Position numbers and translations under genes: made by a program. From positions 59,559 to 119,603 of the forward strand of contig DEDT01000002.1 of NCBI GenBank assembly GCA_002350105.1: a stretch of 60,045 nt of DNA. Direction: 5' to 3'. Positions 34,148 through 42,780 of the stretch are shown here, in pieces. The notes beneath the pieces were generated by a model that saw nothing but the letters and a program-made list of their open reading frames with translations, did no database searches and was not told where the DNA came from. This stretch comes from Selenomonadaceae bacterium UBA2897 (GTDB lineage: Bacteria > Bacillota > Negativicutes > Selenomonadales > Selenomonadaceae). Each line of letters starts with the position of its first letter. Within the stretch, counting starts at the first letter, position 1.

Positions 34148-36346
34148 TCAGGCCAGACCGGCAGGTGAAGGCACTCCGCCGGGTGCCATTCCCTCACTCA
34201 CTTCAGCAGGCGCAGCCGTCTGCGGTGCGATGCTGTTGATATAGCTCGCAAGATGATCTGCCAGATCGTTAAGGTTCTTGTGGCTGGTATTCACACAGAT
34301 ATCGTAATACTGTGGATTACCCCAGGCATAGGCCGTATAGTAGTTAATATAGGCGCCGCGACGCTTGTCCATCTTGTTGATGTAGGCCTCAGCCTCATCG
34401 CTGCTCAGATGATTACGCGCCATGACCGTCTTGATTCGGTCCTCGAGGTTCGCGACGACGAAAATGTCGATTGTCGGCACATGCGCCTGGTCGAGCACGT
34501 AGTTCGCGCAGCGGCCCACGATGATGCAGGATGATTTCCGGGCAAGGTCGCGCACGATCTGCGACTGCACCTCGAACATCACATCGCTCTTGGACGCCTC
34601 GTACTCCTTGGCTGCGAACATGCCGCCTGCGGTCAGCGCATGCACGAGGTCATTCGTCGCCGTCTCGTTCTCCTCACGCACGACGGACTCATCGACGTTG
34701 AGCTCCTTCGAGGCCAGCTTGATCATATCTTCATCGTAGTAGGGAATATCGAGCTTCTGCGCGAGGATGCCCGCGAGCTTGCGCCCATGGCTGCCGTACT
34801 GGCGTCCGAAGGTGATGATGAGGTTGTGCCCCGTGGCCGCCTCATAGGCCGCACCACCGTGGTACATACTCACGTCGATCGCATCGATTGGCGTCTCGTT
34901 CAGCACCACACCGGCTGCATCCTCGTACCCGGGGATGACCCAATCGTTCCCCACCGAAACGCCGAGATACTGCTCATCGTATCCGGAAACGATTTCCTGC
35001 TGCGGGAACCGCTGCAGATACCATGCCTTCATCAGGGCAAAGTACACGGCAAAGCCCACGGGGAAACCGAAGAAATAACCATACTCCGGGCTGAGGTTCG
35101 CCGCAAACGTACCTGCGAGCCAGGCGATGATGCCGCAGAGATTGAAGCCGCCATGATAACGGTACTGCCCGTGCGCCTCATAGAGCTCTTTGACATTGAG
35201 CCGACGATGACGGAGCACATAATAATCACAGAGCATAATGCCCGCCAGAGAAGAAAGGAAAGAGCCGAAATAACCGAGGTAGACAAAGAGCTGATCGAGA
35301 ATGCGCCAGGGCATGACGCAGACGCCGATGAGACCCGCGATGACAACGGCCGCCTTGTAGGAGAGTTTCCAGCGCGCACCAGCATTCGTAAAGCAGATGG
35401 CCGGCGGCACGAGATTCGCGGCCGTATTCGTCGACCACTGCGCGAGGATAACCATGACGAGCAGGATGAGGAGCGTCGAGCCCTCCGCCTGCTGCTGAAT
35501 GACCTCTACGGGGTTCCAGTTACCCGTGGTGAGGTAGGAAATCGCACCAATGGCCGCGATAAAGGACTCGATAATCGGCAAGGTGAGGAACTGCGGAATC
35601 CAGTTGTTGACGTTGCGCTTGAGCCAGTTGCGCTCCCCCACCGGACATTTCAGGCTGCGCGTCATGTTCGGGATATCGCAGGCCAGCGCGGCCCACATGC
35701 CCATGTTCGCACACATCGTAATCAGCCAGATAGAGTCCGACGGCTGCGGCGGCACATAGCCGAGGATATTGATGTTGTTGAGCGTCGCAAGGTCATTCAC
35801 GCGATAGAACATCCAGCAAGTGATGATGATGATACAGGGAGCAGCCAGCGAAGCGAATTTGTCGATGGCACTGATGCCCAGCATCGTGTTCACGACCTGC
35901 ACCACGGCGAAGACGATAAACCAGAGGAACCAGTTGTCGATGCCAAAGAGCGACAACGTGAAATAATTGATGGCCAGGGCACCGATATACGTGTTGATGC
36001 CGAACCAGCATGAGGCCACGACGCCGCGCGCCACGGCCGGAAGATGCACGCCGGTGAGGCCGAACGGTGCACGCAGATAGGTAGCAAAAGACAGGCCATG
36101 CTCAACGCCGATATCGCCCGTCAGGCTCGCGATCACCGCGATGACGAGGTTCGCCACGAATGTAGCCGTGACGACACCCACGATGCCCATGCCGCCGATA
36201 CCACTGGCACCGAAACTGAACACGGAGATAACGATGGCCATGCCGATCCAGATATTGGCAAAGCCAATGCCCGAAAGCGTGCGACGCCGGGAGGTCACCG
36301 GCACAATATCGGCAGACACCAATGTGTTGTTTTCTGAGGCAGCCAT
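34148..36346 (-). CDS. NCS1 permease fused to cytidylate-kinase-like domain
   Basis: 732 residues from the ATG at 36346 (AAAGGAGG upstream; an in-frame extension to 36391 runs through the site). Residues about 20-450 are a 12-span NCS1-type nucleobase/hydantoin/allantoin permease, with GFANIWIGMAI, the loop AACDIPN-like LACDIPNMTRS and QWSTNTAANLVPP. After a roughly 50-residue linker, residues about 507-705 match the cytidylate-kinase-like family (PF13189): IITFGRQYGSHGRKLA, LDIPYYDEDMIKLA, IIVGRCANYVL and KMDKRRGAYINYYTAYAWG. There is no internal stop or frameshift. It follows hyuA-hyuB, so the cargo is probably hydantoin, N-methylhydantoin, creatinine or a related ureide. What the kinase-like domain does is unknown. 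Confidence 0.9.
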   Translation of the reverse strand: MAASENNTLVSADIVPVTSRRRTLSGIGFANIWIGMAIVISVFSFGASGIGGMGIVGVVTATFVANLVIAVIASLTGDIGVEHGLSFATYLRAPFGLTGVHLPAVARGVVASCWFGINTYIGALAINYFTLSLFGIDNWFLWFIVFAVVQVVNTMLGISAIDKFASLAAPCIIIITCWMFYRVNDLATLNNINILGYVPPQPSDSIWLITMCANMGMWAALACDIPNMTRSLKCPVGERNWLKRNVNNWIPQFLTLPIIESFIAAIGAISYLTTGNWNPVEVIQQQAEGSTLLILLVMVILAQWSTNTAANLVPPAICFTNAGARWKLSYKAAVVIAGLIGVCVMPWRILDQLFVYLGYFGSFLSSLAGIMLCDYYVLRHRRLNVKELYEAHGQYRYHGGFNLCGIIAWLAGTFAANLSPEYGYFFGFPVGFAVYFALMKAWYLQRFPQQEIVSGYDEQYLGVSVGNDWVIPGYEDAAGVVLNETPIDAIDVSMYHGGAAYEAATGHNLIITFGRQYGSHGRKLAGILAQKLDIPYYDEDMIKLASKELNVDESVVREENETATNDLVHALTAGGMFAAKEYEASKSDVMFEVQSQIVRDLARKSSCIIVGRCANYVLDQAHVPTIDIFVVANLEDRIKTVMARNHLSSDEAEAYINKMDKRRGAYINYYTAYAWGNPQYYDICVNTSHKNLNDLADHLASYINSIAPQTAAPAEVSEGMAPGGVPSPAGLA

Positions 36347-36432
36347 AGAAAGCCCTCCTTTCGAAAAAACCACTGATAAACTTATCTCCATTTATCAGTG
36401 GCTCGTAAAATAATCATGCTAAATTCGGGCTA

Positions 36433-38214
36433 TCAACCCATCGCGGCACGCAGTTTCTCCGTTGCAGCCGCATCGACCGTCATGGTCTTCTCATCGATGA
36501 CCACGCCGTAGGACGCCTTGGCATCCACCACATCCGTGAAGCCGTCGAGGACATCGCCGAGCACGAGCTCCGGGTCGCGCTCCAGGGGATTGCCATAGCC
36601 GCCACCGCACGGCGTGCGGATCTGCAGCACATCGTTCTCGCCCATCTCCTCATCGGAGAGCTTCGCCTGCAGATGCACGGGATGATCGCTGTAGGGATTC
36701 TTCGTCATGCTGGCCGAGCTGCCATCCGCGCCGCCGAAGATGCCCTTCGGCGCCTCGTTGTGGCGGTCGCCCTCGCAGGTGACCGTGCCGGCCTGCAGGA
36801 AACGCGTCTCACGGATGATGCCGAGACCGCCGCGCCATTTGCCCGGAGCCACCTTCTCGGGATTGAGCTCGTAGCGCTCGACGCGCAACGGATAATGCCA
36901 TTCAATTTCTTCAATCGGCACGTTGCGCGTGTTGGCCACCAGGGCATCGCAGGAATCGATGGCGTCCTTGCCGCAACGGCCGCCATAGGAGCCCTCATCG
37001 ACCTCCAGATAGACCCAGTACTCTCCCTTGGCCGGATTGAAGCCATTGTAACTCACGAAATGGATATGCGCGCTCGTACCGGCGGAGACGCGATCCGGCA
37101 TGACATCCGCCAGTGAACGCATGACACAGTCGGCAAGCAGATTGGCCTGATTGAAGCGCGAGAACGTGGCGCGCGGGAAGTTCGGATTGAAGATACAGCC
37201 CTTCGGCGCGATGATTTCCACCGGGCGGCGCATGCCATCGTTCTGCGGAATGTATTGTTTGTAGATATCGTCATCAAGGAACAGCGCGTGCATGATATAG
37301 TTGATCGAGGTGCGCGTCGTACCCTCGAAGGAGCAGTTAAAGGCCGTATAGACCTCGTCCGCACTGCCCGTGAGATCGATGGTCAGGCTGTCGCCGTGAA
37401 TCGTCGTCGTCGTGCAGACCTTGAGCGGCTTGTCGAGGTTGATACCATCGTTGTCGAGCCAGCCCTCAGCGTAGTACGTGCCGTCGGGGACTTTCGCAAT
37501 GGCGTTCCTCAGCATGCGCTCCGAGTAATCCATCCAGTCCTCAATGGCAGAAAATACGACTTCCACACCGTATTTGTCCAGCAGTTCCGTGAAGCGCTTG
37601 ATACCGTGCTGAGCCGAGGCAATCATCGCCTTGAGGTCGTTCTCATTCATCGAAGGCGTGCGCACGTTATCGAGAATAGCCTGCCAGAGCTGTTCGTTCT
37701 TCTTGCCCTTTTCATAGAGCTTCAGCGCATAGTAGATGCGCGTCTCGGCGTAGACATCGCGCGCGAAGACATCCATGCCCGGCGTATGCGAGCCGTTATC
37801 GAGCAGATGTGCCTGCACGCAGGAAAAGCTGATAAGCTTGCCTTTGTAGAAAATCGGCAGACAGATATGGATATCTGGTGAATGCGACGTGCCATAGTAG
37901 GGATGGTTGTGAATGAAAATATCGCCATCGTGGATATCCTCGAGCTTCCAACGCGTGAGGATACCCTTGACGTTGCCGCCGATAGAACCGACATGCATCG
38001 GCGTGCTCTCGCTCTCGCAGAGCTGGCGGCCTACCGTATCGACGATGCCGGCACCAATATCCTCCGACTCGCGGATGATGCTGGAGTAGGACATGCGATA
38101 GAGTACCATGCCCATTTCCTGTGCAATCATCTTGAACGCGCCGCCGAGCACCTGCAGCGTGACCGGGTCGACTTCGACCCGTGGGATGTTCAATCCTTCG
38201 ATCATCTTGCCCAT
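36433..38214 (-). CDS. hyuB: Hydantoinase B / oxoprolinase-type subunit
   Basis: 593 residues of the HyuB family. Family features: VDPVTLQVLGGAFKMIAQEM at the N-terminus, the metal-site-like segment HVGSIGGNVKGI and NHPYYGTSHSPDIH, and the C-terminal GGLGIIRETRF and TPCGGGYGNPLERD. It pairs with HyuA to hydrolyse a cyclic amide in an ATP-dependent reaction, for example N-methylhydantoin to N-carbamoylsarcosine. The truncated N-carbamoylsarcosine amidase relative upstream favours that substrate; acetone carboxylase and oxoprolinase are alternatives. It lies 45 bp after hyuA and 86 bp before the permease-kinase gene. Confidence 0.9.
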   Translation of the reverse strand: MGKMIEGLNIPRVEVDPVTLQVLGGAFKMIAQEMGMVLYRMSYSSIIRESEDIGAGIVDTVGRQLCESESTPMHVGSIGGNVKGILTRWKLEDIHDGDIFIHNHPYYGTSHSPDIHICLPIFYKGKLISFSCVQAHLLDNGSHTPGMDVFARDVYAETRIYYALKLYEKGKKNEQLWQAILDNVRTPSMNENDLKAMIASAQHGIKRFTELLDKYGVEVVFSAIEDWMDYSERMLRNAIAKVPDGTYYAEGWLDNDGINLDKPLKVCTTTTIHGDSLTIDLTGSADEVYTAFNCSFEGTTRTSINYIMHALFLDDDIYKQYIPQNDGMRRPVEIIAPKGCIFNPNFPRATFSRFNQANLLADCVMRSLADVMPDRVSAGTSAHIHFVSYNGFNPAKGEYWVYLEVDEGSYGGRCGKDAIDSCDALVANTRNVPIEEIEWHYPLRVERYELNPEKVAPGKWRGGLGIIRETRFLQAGTVTCEGDRHNEAPKGIFGGADGSSASMTKNPYSDHPVHLQAKLSDEEMGENDVLQIRTPCGGGYGNPLERDPELVLGDVLDGFTDVVDAKASYGVVIDEKTMTVDAAATEKLRAAMG

Positions 38215-38259
38215 GATATATCCTTCCTTTCTATCTATATACAGGCTCCGCGCATCGGC

Positions 38260-40335
38260 TCAGACATTGATGTCGATGACGATGATGCCGTACTCGTTCA
38301 CGCGGCCCGTGCAGCCCGGCTCGATGACGATCGTCGTATCCATCTGGTTGATGATGGCCGGACCGGCGATGGTATTGCCCGCCTTCAGCTTGCTGCGATC
38401 GTAGATCTTCGTCTGCTCGTGAACCGGCTTGCCATCGGCGCCCTTGAAGACAACCTCGCGCTCACCGATAATGGCCGCCGTTGCATCAGCCGTTCCCTGC
38501 GGTGCCTTGACCGCCTCGAGGTCCTCGATGGCACCCGTACCGATGACGCGGATATTGACGATTTCGACGGCGACCTGACGATAGGAGCGGCCAAACTGCT
38601 TCTTATGCGTGACGTGGAACGATTCCTTGAGCTTCTCAATCGTCTCCTCCGTCACGGGGCCGCCCACGACGGGCACGCGCATCTCGTAGCCCTGACCTTC
38701 ATAGCGGCAGTCAGCCACGCGCTGAATGACGATATCATCCTCAGACATATTGTCCTCGATCAGGCGGTCATGAGCCTCCTGCTCGAGCATCTTGTAGTCC
38801 GCATCGAGGCCCGCGAGATCGACCTTCGTCGAAAGCTGCATCTCCGTCTTGGAGAAGTCGTACATGAGGTTCGTATTGACGAGACCGACGGCGCAGAGGG
38901 CACCCGGATTCTGCGGCACGATGACGTGCTTCATGCCGAGCTCGCGCGCGACGCTGCACGCATGCAGGGAACCGGCACCGCCGCAGGCGAAGAGCGCGAA
39001 GTCACGCGGGTCAAAGCCGCGGCGTACGGACTCCTTCTCGATCTCCTGAATCATATTGTTGTTCATGACATCGATGATGCCGAGTGCCGCCTCGTAGAGA
39101 TCCTCCCCCAGAGGCTCACCGACATGCTTCATGATCGCCTTTTCCGCGAGGTCCTTGCGAATCTCCATGCGACCACCGAGCAGCTTCGTGCCCAGTCGCC
39201 CGAGGATGATGTTCGCATCGGAGACCGTCGGCTTCGTGCCGCCGCGGTTGTAGCACGCAGGACCAGGCACAGCCCCCGCACTCTGCGGGCCAACGCGGAA
39301 GAAGCCACCCTCATCGATATAGGCGATGGAGCCGCCACCTGCGCCAATCGTGCCCACATCGATCATCGGCACCATCGCGGAGTAACCGCCGACCTTCGTG
39401 TCGAGCAAATGCTTCATACTGGGCTTGAGGTCGGCCAGCACGGAGATATCGGCCGATGTACCGCCAATATCGAGGGTGATGACATTCTGAATATCCGTGA
39501 GCTTCGTCGTCCAGATGGCGCCGAGCACGCCGCCTACAGGACCGGAGAGCAGCAGGTTGACCGGCTTCTCCTGCGCCGCCTCCGCCGAAGCCACGCCGCC
39601 GAAGGACTGCATGAGATGCACGTTGGCCGTATAGCCCTGCGCGTGCAGATTTTTCACCAGCTGCTTGATATAGCGCGACGTCGTCGGGCCAATATAGGCA
39701 TTGAGCCCGGTCGTCGTGAAGCGCTCATACTCGCGGAACTGCGGCAATACCTCGGAACTCAGCGAGAGATAAACCTCGGGATACTCCTCCTTGATGATTT
39801 CTTTGACGCGCTGTTCATGCGCGGGATTCAGAAAGGAAAAGAGGAAACAGACCGCGATGGCCTGGACGCCATCCTTCTTCATCTTGCGCACCGCTGCCCG
39901 GACCTCATCCTCGTCGAGCGGGATGAGCTCGGCGCCATCCGGCGCAATCACGCGTTCCGAGACACCATAGCGGTCGCGGCGCTTACAGACCGGGTATTTC
40001 TGCCAGGGGATATCCTCCACGATGGAGAAATTCGTCGGCCGCTTATGACGCGCGATATGGATGATATCGCGGTACCCCTTCGTCGTGATCATACCTGCCC
40101 GTGCGCCTTTATGCTCGAGCACCATGTTCGTCGCGATGGTCGTGCCATGGAAAATCTCGTCGATCTCCCCATGGTCGAGATGCAGCTTATCGCAGATGGC
40201 GTTGATGCCCTCCATCATGCCGATCGACGGATCGGCTGGCGTCGTCGAAGTCTTGTAGACCTCGACCTTGCCTGCATCATCCACATAGATAAAATCGGTA
40301 AACGTACCGCCGACGTCGACACCCATTCTTTTCAT
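38260..40335 (-). CDS. hyuA: Hydantoinase A / oxoprolinase-type ATPase subunit
   Basis: 691 residues, HyuA family. The phosphate-binding start MGVDVGGTFTDFIYVDD (about 4-20) and the second ATPase motif VITLDIGGTSADISVL (about 285-300) show the actin/ASKHA-like fold; GTIGAGGGSIAYID and FACGGAGSLHA are family motifs. With HyuB it forms an ATP-dependent cyclic-amide hydrolase. AGGAGGG precedes the ATG. The 5' leader holds a large terminator-like hairpin. It is the first intact gene of hyuA-hyuB-permease/kinase. Confidence 0.92.
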   Translation of the reverse strand: MKRMGVDVGGTFTDFIYVDDAGKVEVYKTSTTPADPSIGMMEGINAICDKLHLDHGEIDEIFHGTTIATNMVLEHKGARAGMITTKGYRDIIHIARHKRPTNFSIVEDIPWQKYPVCKRRDRYGVSERVIAPDGAELIPLDEDEVRAAVRKMKKDGVQAIAVCFLFSFLNPAHEQRVKEIIKEEYPEVYLSLSSEVLPQFREYERFTTTGLNAYIGPTTSRYIKQLVKNLHAQGYTANVHLMQSFGGVASAEAAQEKPVNLLLSGPVGGVLGAIWTTKLTDIQNVITLDIGGTSADISVLADLKPSMKHLLDTKVGGYSAMVPMIDVGTIGAGGGSIAYIDEGGFFRVGPQSAGAVPGPACYNRGGTKPTVSDANIILGRLGTKLLGGRMEIRKDLAEKAIMKHVGEPLGEDLYEAALGIIDVMNNNMIQEIEKESVRRGFDPRDFALFACGGAGSLHACSVARELGMKHVIVPQNPGALCAVGLVNTNLMYDFSKTEMQLSTKVDLAGLDADYKMLEQEAHDRLIEDNMSEDDIVIQRVADCRYEGQGYEMRVPVVGGPVTEETIEKLKESFHVTHKKQFGRSYRQVAVEIVNIRVIGTGAIEDLEAVKAPQGTADATAAIIGEREVVFKGADGKPVHEQTKIYDRSKLKAGNTIAGPAIINQMDTTIVIEPGCTGRVNEYGIIVIDINV

Positions 40336-40352
40336 CGGTGTTCCCTCCTCTA

Positions 40353-40440
40353 TAAAAAGGCAAAACGGCGCCGCTGCCCCGGAGACGCATAGTTCCTCCT
40401 ATGCCAATCCTCTAAACAAGCGGGACGCCGTTGTCCTGCC
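40353..40440 (-). promoter_or_regulatory. Structured leader / possible attenuator before hyuA
   Basis: On the minus strand AACGGCG-tc-CCGC pairs with GCGG-CGCCGTT, enclosing GCATAG-gaggaa-CTATGC, and is followed by TTTTGCCTTTTTAT just before the hyuA ribosome-binding site. A perfect TTGACA lies upstream (40465-40460) with only a weak -10. The position suggests a terminator or attenuator in the leader. I could not match it to a known riboswitch class. Confidence 0.5.
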
Positions 40441-40478
40441 GTATATCATTTTATTTGCCTGTCAAAGCCTGAGAAAAA

Positions 40479-40985
40479 TTATTTGTCGTATTTGCGAGCA
40501 TGTTTCGTGTAGACGGAGTTATCGATACCCTCCAGATACTTCACGACCTCATCGACGGGGACGACATCACAGAACTTCGCCTCCATATCGAAGAGGTTCC
40601 ACTCGATGACGCCCGGTACGCGGTCGCCGACCGTGCCCTCGGGAACGATCGTCTTGAAGCCGTAACCCGTGGAGTCCATGACCGTGTGGCGGACGCAGGC
40701 GCAGGCCGTGGCCCCCATGACGATGAGCGTATCGACGCCGAGGTAGTTCAGCGTCTGCGCGAGATGCGTGCCGAAGAAATTCGACGCATATTTCTTGTGG
40801 ATGACCGGCTCCTCCGGACGGGGTTTCAGCTTCGGATCGATCTCCATCCAGTCGCTGTTGATATCCAGCGTGCTCATGGGGATCTTCTCATCCCAACGCG
40901 GCAGATCCCACTGCTCTTTGCCGACATAGCCCGTCGTCGTGTGAAAAATGGGAACGCCGGACGGCACGAGCCTTTTATCTATATC
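40479..40985 (-). pseudogene. 5'-truncated N-carbamoylsarcosine amidase-like gene
   Basis: The C-terminal two-thirds of an isochorismatase-fold cysteine hydrolase is present: GVPIFHTTTGYVG, the Lys region HKKYASNFFGT and the nucleophile region GATACACVRHTVMDS, ending VDEVVKYLEGIDNSVY. The N-terminal portion with the catalytic Asp (the VVDMQNDF-type strand) is missing. Upstream, the frame stays open to 41435 but reads antisense to another coding fragment. The product would have removed the carbamoyl group from N-carbamoylsarcosine, the step after HyuAB. The break lies around 40961-40985. It is probably non-functional. Confidence 0.7.
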
Positions 40986-41417
40986 TTCCAGCTGGAGGAA
41001 ATGGAGCGTCGGCTGGCCACCCAGCCCTTTATCAGCAACAGCCTCTCCCTGCTCGGCGGCCACTACGTCTGCATCAGCCCTACGCAATACGCCTGTGCGC
41101 TGCGCGTCCTCGCCGATGAACTGATGCGCTATCCCAACCTGCAGATTGCACTCGTCTCCGAGCGCGACCACGTTCCGCTCCCCGCACTCAACTGCTGGTG
41201 CCAGCGCTCCACCTGGCTCATCCAGATGGATGCCGACGGATTCCGCATCAGCGATGAGCCAGGCATTGTACAGGCTGCCTCCACCACCCTGGAACGCTGC
41301 CTGCGCCTCATCCCGCCCGTACGCAAGGAAAAGGCCAGCGTCCGCAATTATCTGCTGACACTGGCCGACGAACTGGAATCTCTGGATACCGCGCCACGGG
41401 CTATGACGGGAATGTAA
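40968..41417 (+). pseudogene. Unrecognised 3' gene fragment abutting the amidase remnant
   Basis: From about 40968 the plus strand has codon use typical of this genome and a protein-like sequence (SLLGGHYVCISPTQYACAL, then RYPNLQIALVSERDHV, ending LLTLADELESL). In the same frame before that point the sequence is only the antisense of the amidase. I do not recognise the family. An ATG at 41001 could start a 138-residue protein but its GGAGG is only two bases away. Most likely it is the 3' part of a gene, perhaps a divergent regulator, that lost its 5' end in the same rearrangement. Confidence 0.5.
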
Positions 41418-41471
41418 TCTTACGTCTTGCTGCACATATTTTTAAGGCAGACAACTGGCTGCGCACGGGTG

Positions 41472-41477
41472 TATAAT
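41472..41477 (+). promoter_or_regulatory. -10 box of Uma2-family gene
   Basis: TATAAT 25 bp before the start codon; no convincing -35. Confidence 0.45.
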
Positions 41478-41501
41478 ATAGGCAGGAAAGGAGTGTGTCG
41501 T

Positions 41502-42071
41502 ATGGAAAATACAGCCTTAAAGGAACCGCCAATGATGGAACTCATTGAAGGAAAAGTTGTCATGATGTCACCTCGACCATTGACCAGTCACAATATGGTA
41601 TTGACGCATATCTCGCACATTTTTGAAGACTATCTTTGGGACAAACCATGTATTCCCTTTTCTGATGGTGTCGATGTGTACCTTGATGAAAAGAATCACT
41701 ATATCCCCGATGTGATGATTGTCTGCAACCGCGACATTATCAAGCCTGAGGGCATATACGGCGCACCTGACCTCGTGGTGGAGGTACTCTCTCCCTCTAC
41801 AGCAAAAAACGACCGTGGCCCAAAGATGCGCCACTACGCTGCGGCCGGCGTCAAAGAATACTGGATTGTCTCGCCCCTTTCCCGCTCCGTCGAGGTCTAC
41901 CTGCAGCACGACGGCCACTTCGAGCTGGACGACATCTACACTGACTATCCCGACTGGGAACTAAACCGCATGACCGACGAGGAACGCGCCAAGGTCAAAA
42001 AGCAGATCAAGGTCTCCCTCTACAACGACCTCTACGTCAACGTAGCCGACGTATTTCATAAGCTATTATAA
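41502..42071 (+). CDS. Uma2 family (PF05685) putative endonuclease
   Basis: 189 residues from the ATG at 41502, eight bases after AAAGGAG. PD-(D/E)XK-type core: YIPDVMIVCN, DLVVEVLSPSTAKND and KMRHYAAAGVKEYWIVSP, the Uma2 pattern, with Asp, Glu and Lys at the expected spacing. The family is abundant in cyanobacteria and Negativicutes; its biological role is not established. It is the first of a small accessory cluster with lower GC than its surroundings. Confidence 0.88.
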   Translation: MENTALKEPPMMELIEGKVVMMSPRPLTSHNMVLTHISHIFEDYLWDKPCIPFSDGVDVYLDEKNHYIPDVMIVCNRDIIKPEGIYGAPDLVVEVLSPSTAKNDRGPKMRHYAAAGVKEYWIVSPLSRSVEVYLQHDGHFELDDIYTDYPDWELNRMTDEERAKVKKQIKVSLYNDLYVNVADVFHKLL

Positions 42072-42098
42072 ATCCCACGAAGAAAGGAGGCACTCGCC

Positions 42099-42365
42099 AT
42101 GAAAAATTTCTTTTCTGAGGTGGATGATATCACGCTCACTTTCAGCGATATCCAGCAAGCAGGCGGAATGGATTATATCCGCATCTATTTTGAAAAGCCC
42201 ATTGAAAATGACTTTGCTTATTTGGAATCCACGCTGCCCGCACTCAATATCGTGGCAACCGAAAACTTCTCCCCCAGCGAACAGCAGGAACTCCTGCAAT
42301 ACGCCCGCACGAACGCATTCCTGATTTGGGATATGGCGCGTGAAAAGGAGGGTAAAAGTGCCTAA
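42099..42365 (+). CDS. Small hypothetical protein paired with DUF4160 gene
   Basis: 88 residues, acidic. AAAGGAGG precedes the ATG. The sequence (EVDDITLTFSDIQQAGGMDY near the N-terminus) matches no family I can name with confidence; partners of DUF4160 proteins are often DUF2442-like, but the similarity is not clear here. It overlaps the next gene by eight bases, indicating translational coupling, the arrangement of toxin-antitoxin-like pairs. Confidence 0.6.
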   Translation: MKNFFSEVDDITLTFSDIQQAGGMDYIRIYFEKPIENDFAYLESTLPALNIVATENFSPSEQQELLQYARTNAFLIWDMAREKEGKSA

Positions 42366-42606
42366 AGTCTGTCGTTTCGGCAAATACATCATCTTCTTTT
42401 GGTCTGACGATGGCACCGAGCCCATACATGTACATGCCTGCGAAGGCAAGCCACATAAAGATGCAACCAAAATCTGGCTCCTGCCTTTCCCGCATCTTGC
42501 GCATAATAAGAGCAAAATACCCGACACTGATCTGAACCGTATCATGCAATGGCTGGCTGCCAACCAGGATTTGGTAAAGAAAAAATGGGAAGCCCACTTT
42601 GCATAA
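42358..42606 (+). CDS. DUF4160 domain protein
   Basis: 82 residues starting at GTG 42358, six bases after AGGAGG. DUF4160 features: the N-terminal PKVCRFGKYIIFFWSDDGTE, HVHACEGK and the C-terminal QWLAANQDLVKKKWEAHF. DUF4160 proteins occur in small two-gene modules suspected to be toxin-antitoxin systems; activity is unproven. The gene is followed immediately by a strong bidirectional terminator that belongs to a repeated module. Confidence 0.8.
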   Translation: MPKVCRFGKYIIFFWSDDGTEPIHVHACEGKPHKDATKIWLLPFPHLAHNKSKIPDTDLNRIMQWLAANQDLVKKKWEAHFA

Positions 42607-42670
42607 AAAACTCCTGCAACGTCAAGCACTGACGTACAGGAGTTTTTGTTTGCAACGATGCAACGATTAT
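42605..42670. repeat. Terminator-repeat module, copy 1
   Basis: Hairpin ACTCCTG...CAGGAGT with inner ACGTCA/TGACGT and flanking A and T runs, then the 19-mer GCAACGATGCAACGATTAT (42652-42670). It terminates the DUF4160 gene. A near-identical copy is at 43922-43985. Confidence 0.75.
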
Positions 42671-42780
42671 CGTATCATGGCGCTTTGAGAAAGGTAGATG
42701 TGCTCTCTCTCCTCCACAACAAAAAACAGCTTGACTAGTTGATTATTATGATTATAATTGTGATTAAAGAGGTGATTAGC

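Noticed and set aside
40353..40440. Guanidine or other known riboswitch before hyuA
   Set aside because: I compared it with the guanidine, fluoride, THF and glycine consensus features I remember and saw no conserved core, so no class is assigned.
40500..40960. First half of a plus-strand frame continuous with the 40968-41417 fragment
   Set aside because: This part is the antisense of the amidase remnant and shows no protein-like sequence; only the 3' part is supported.
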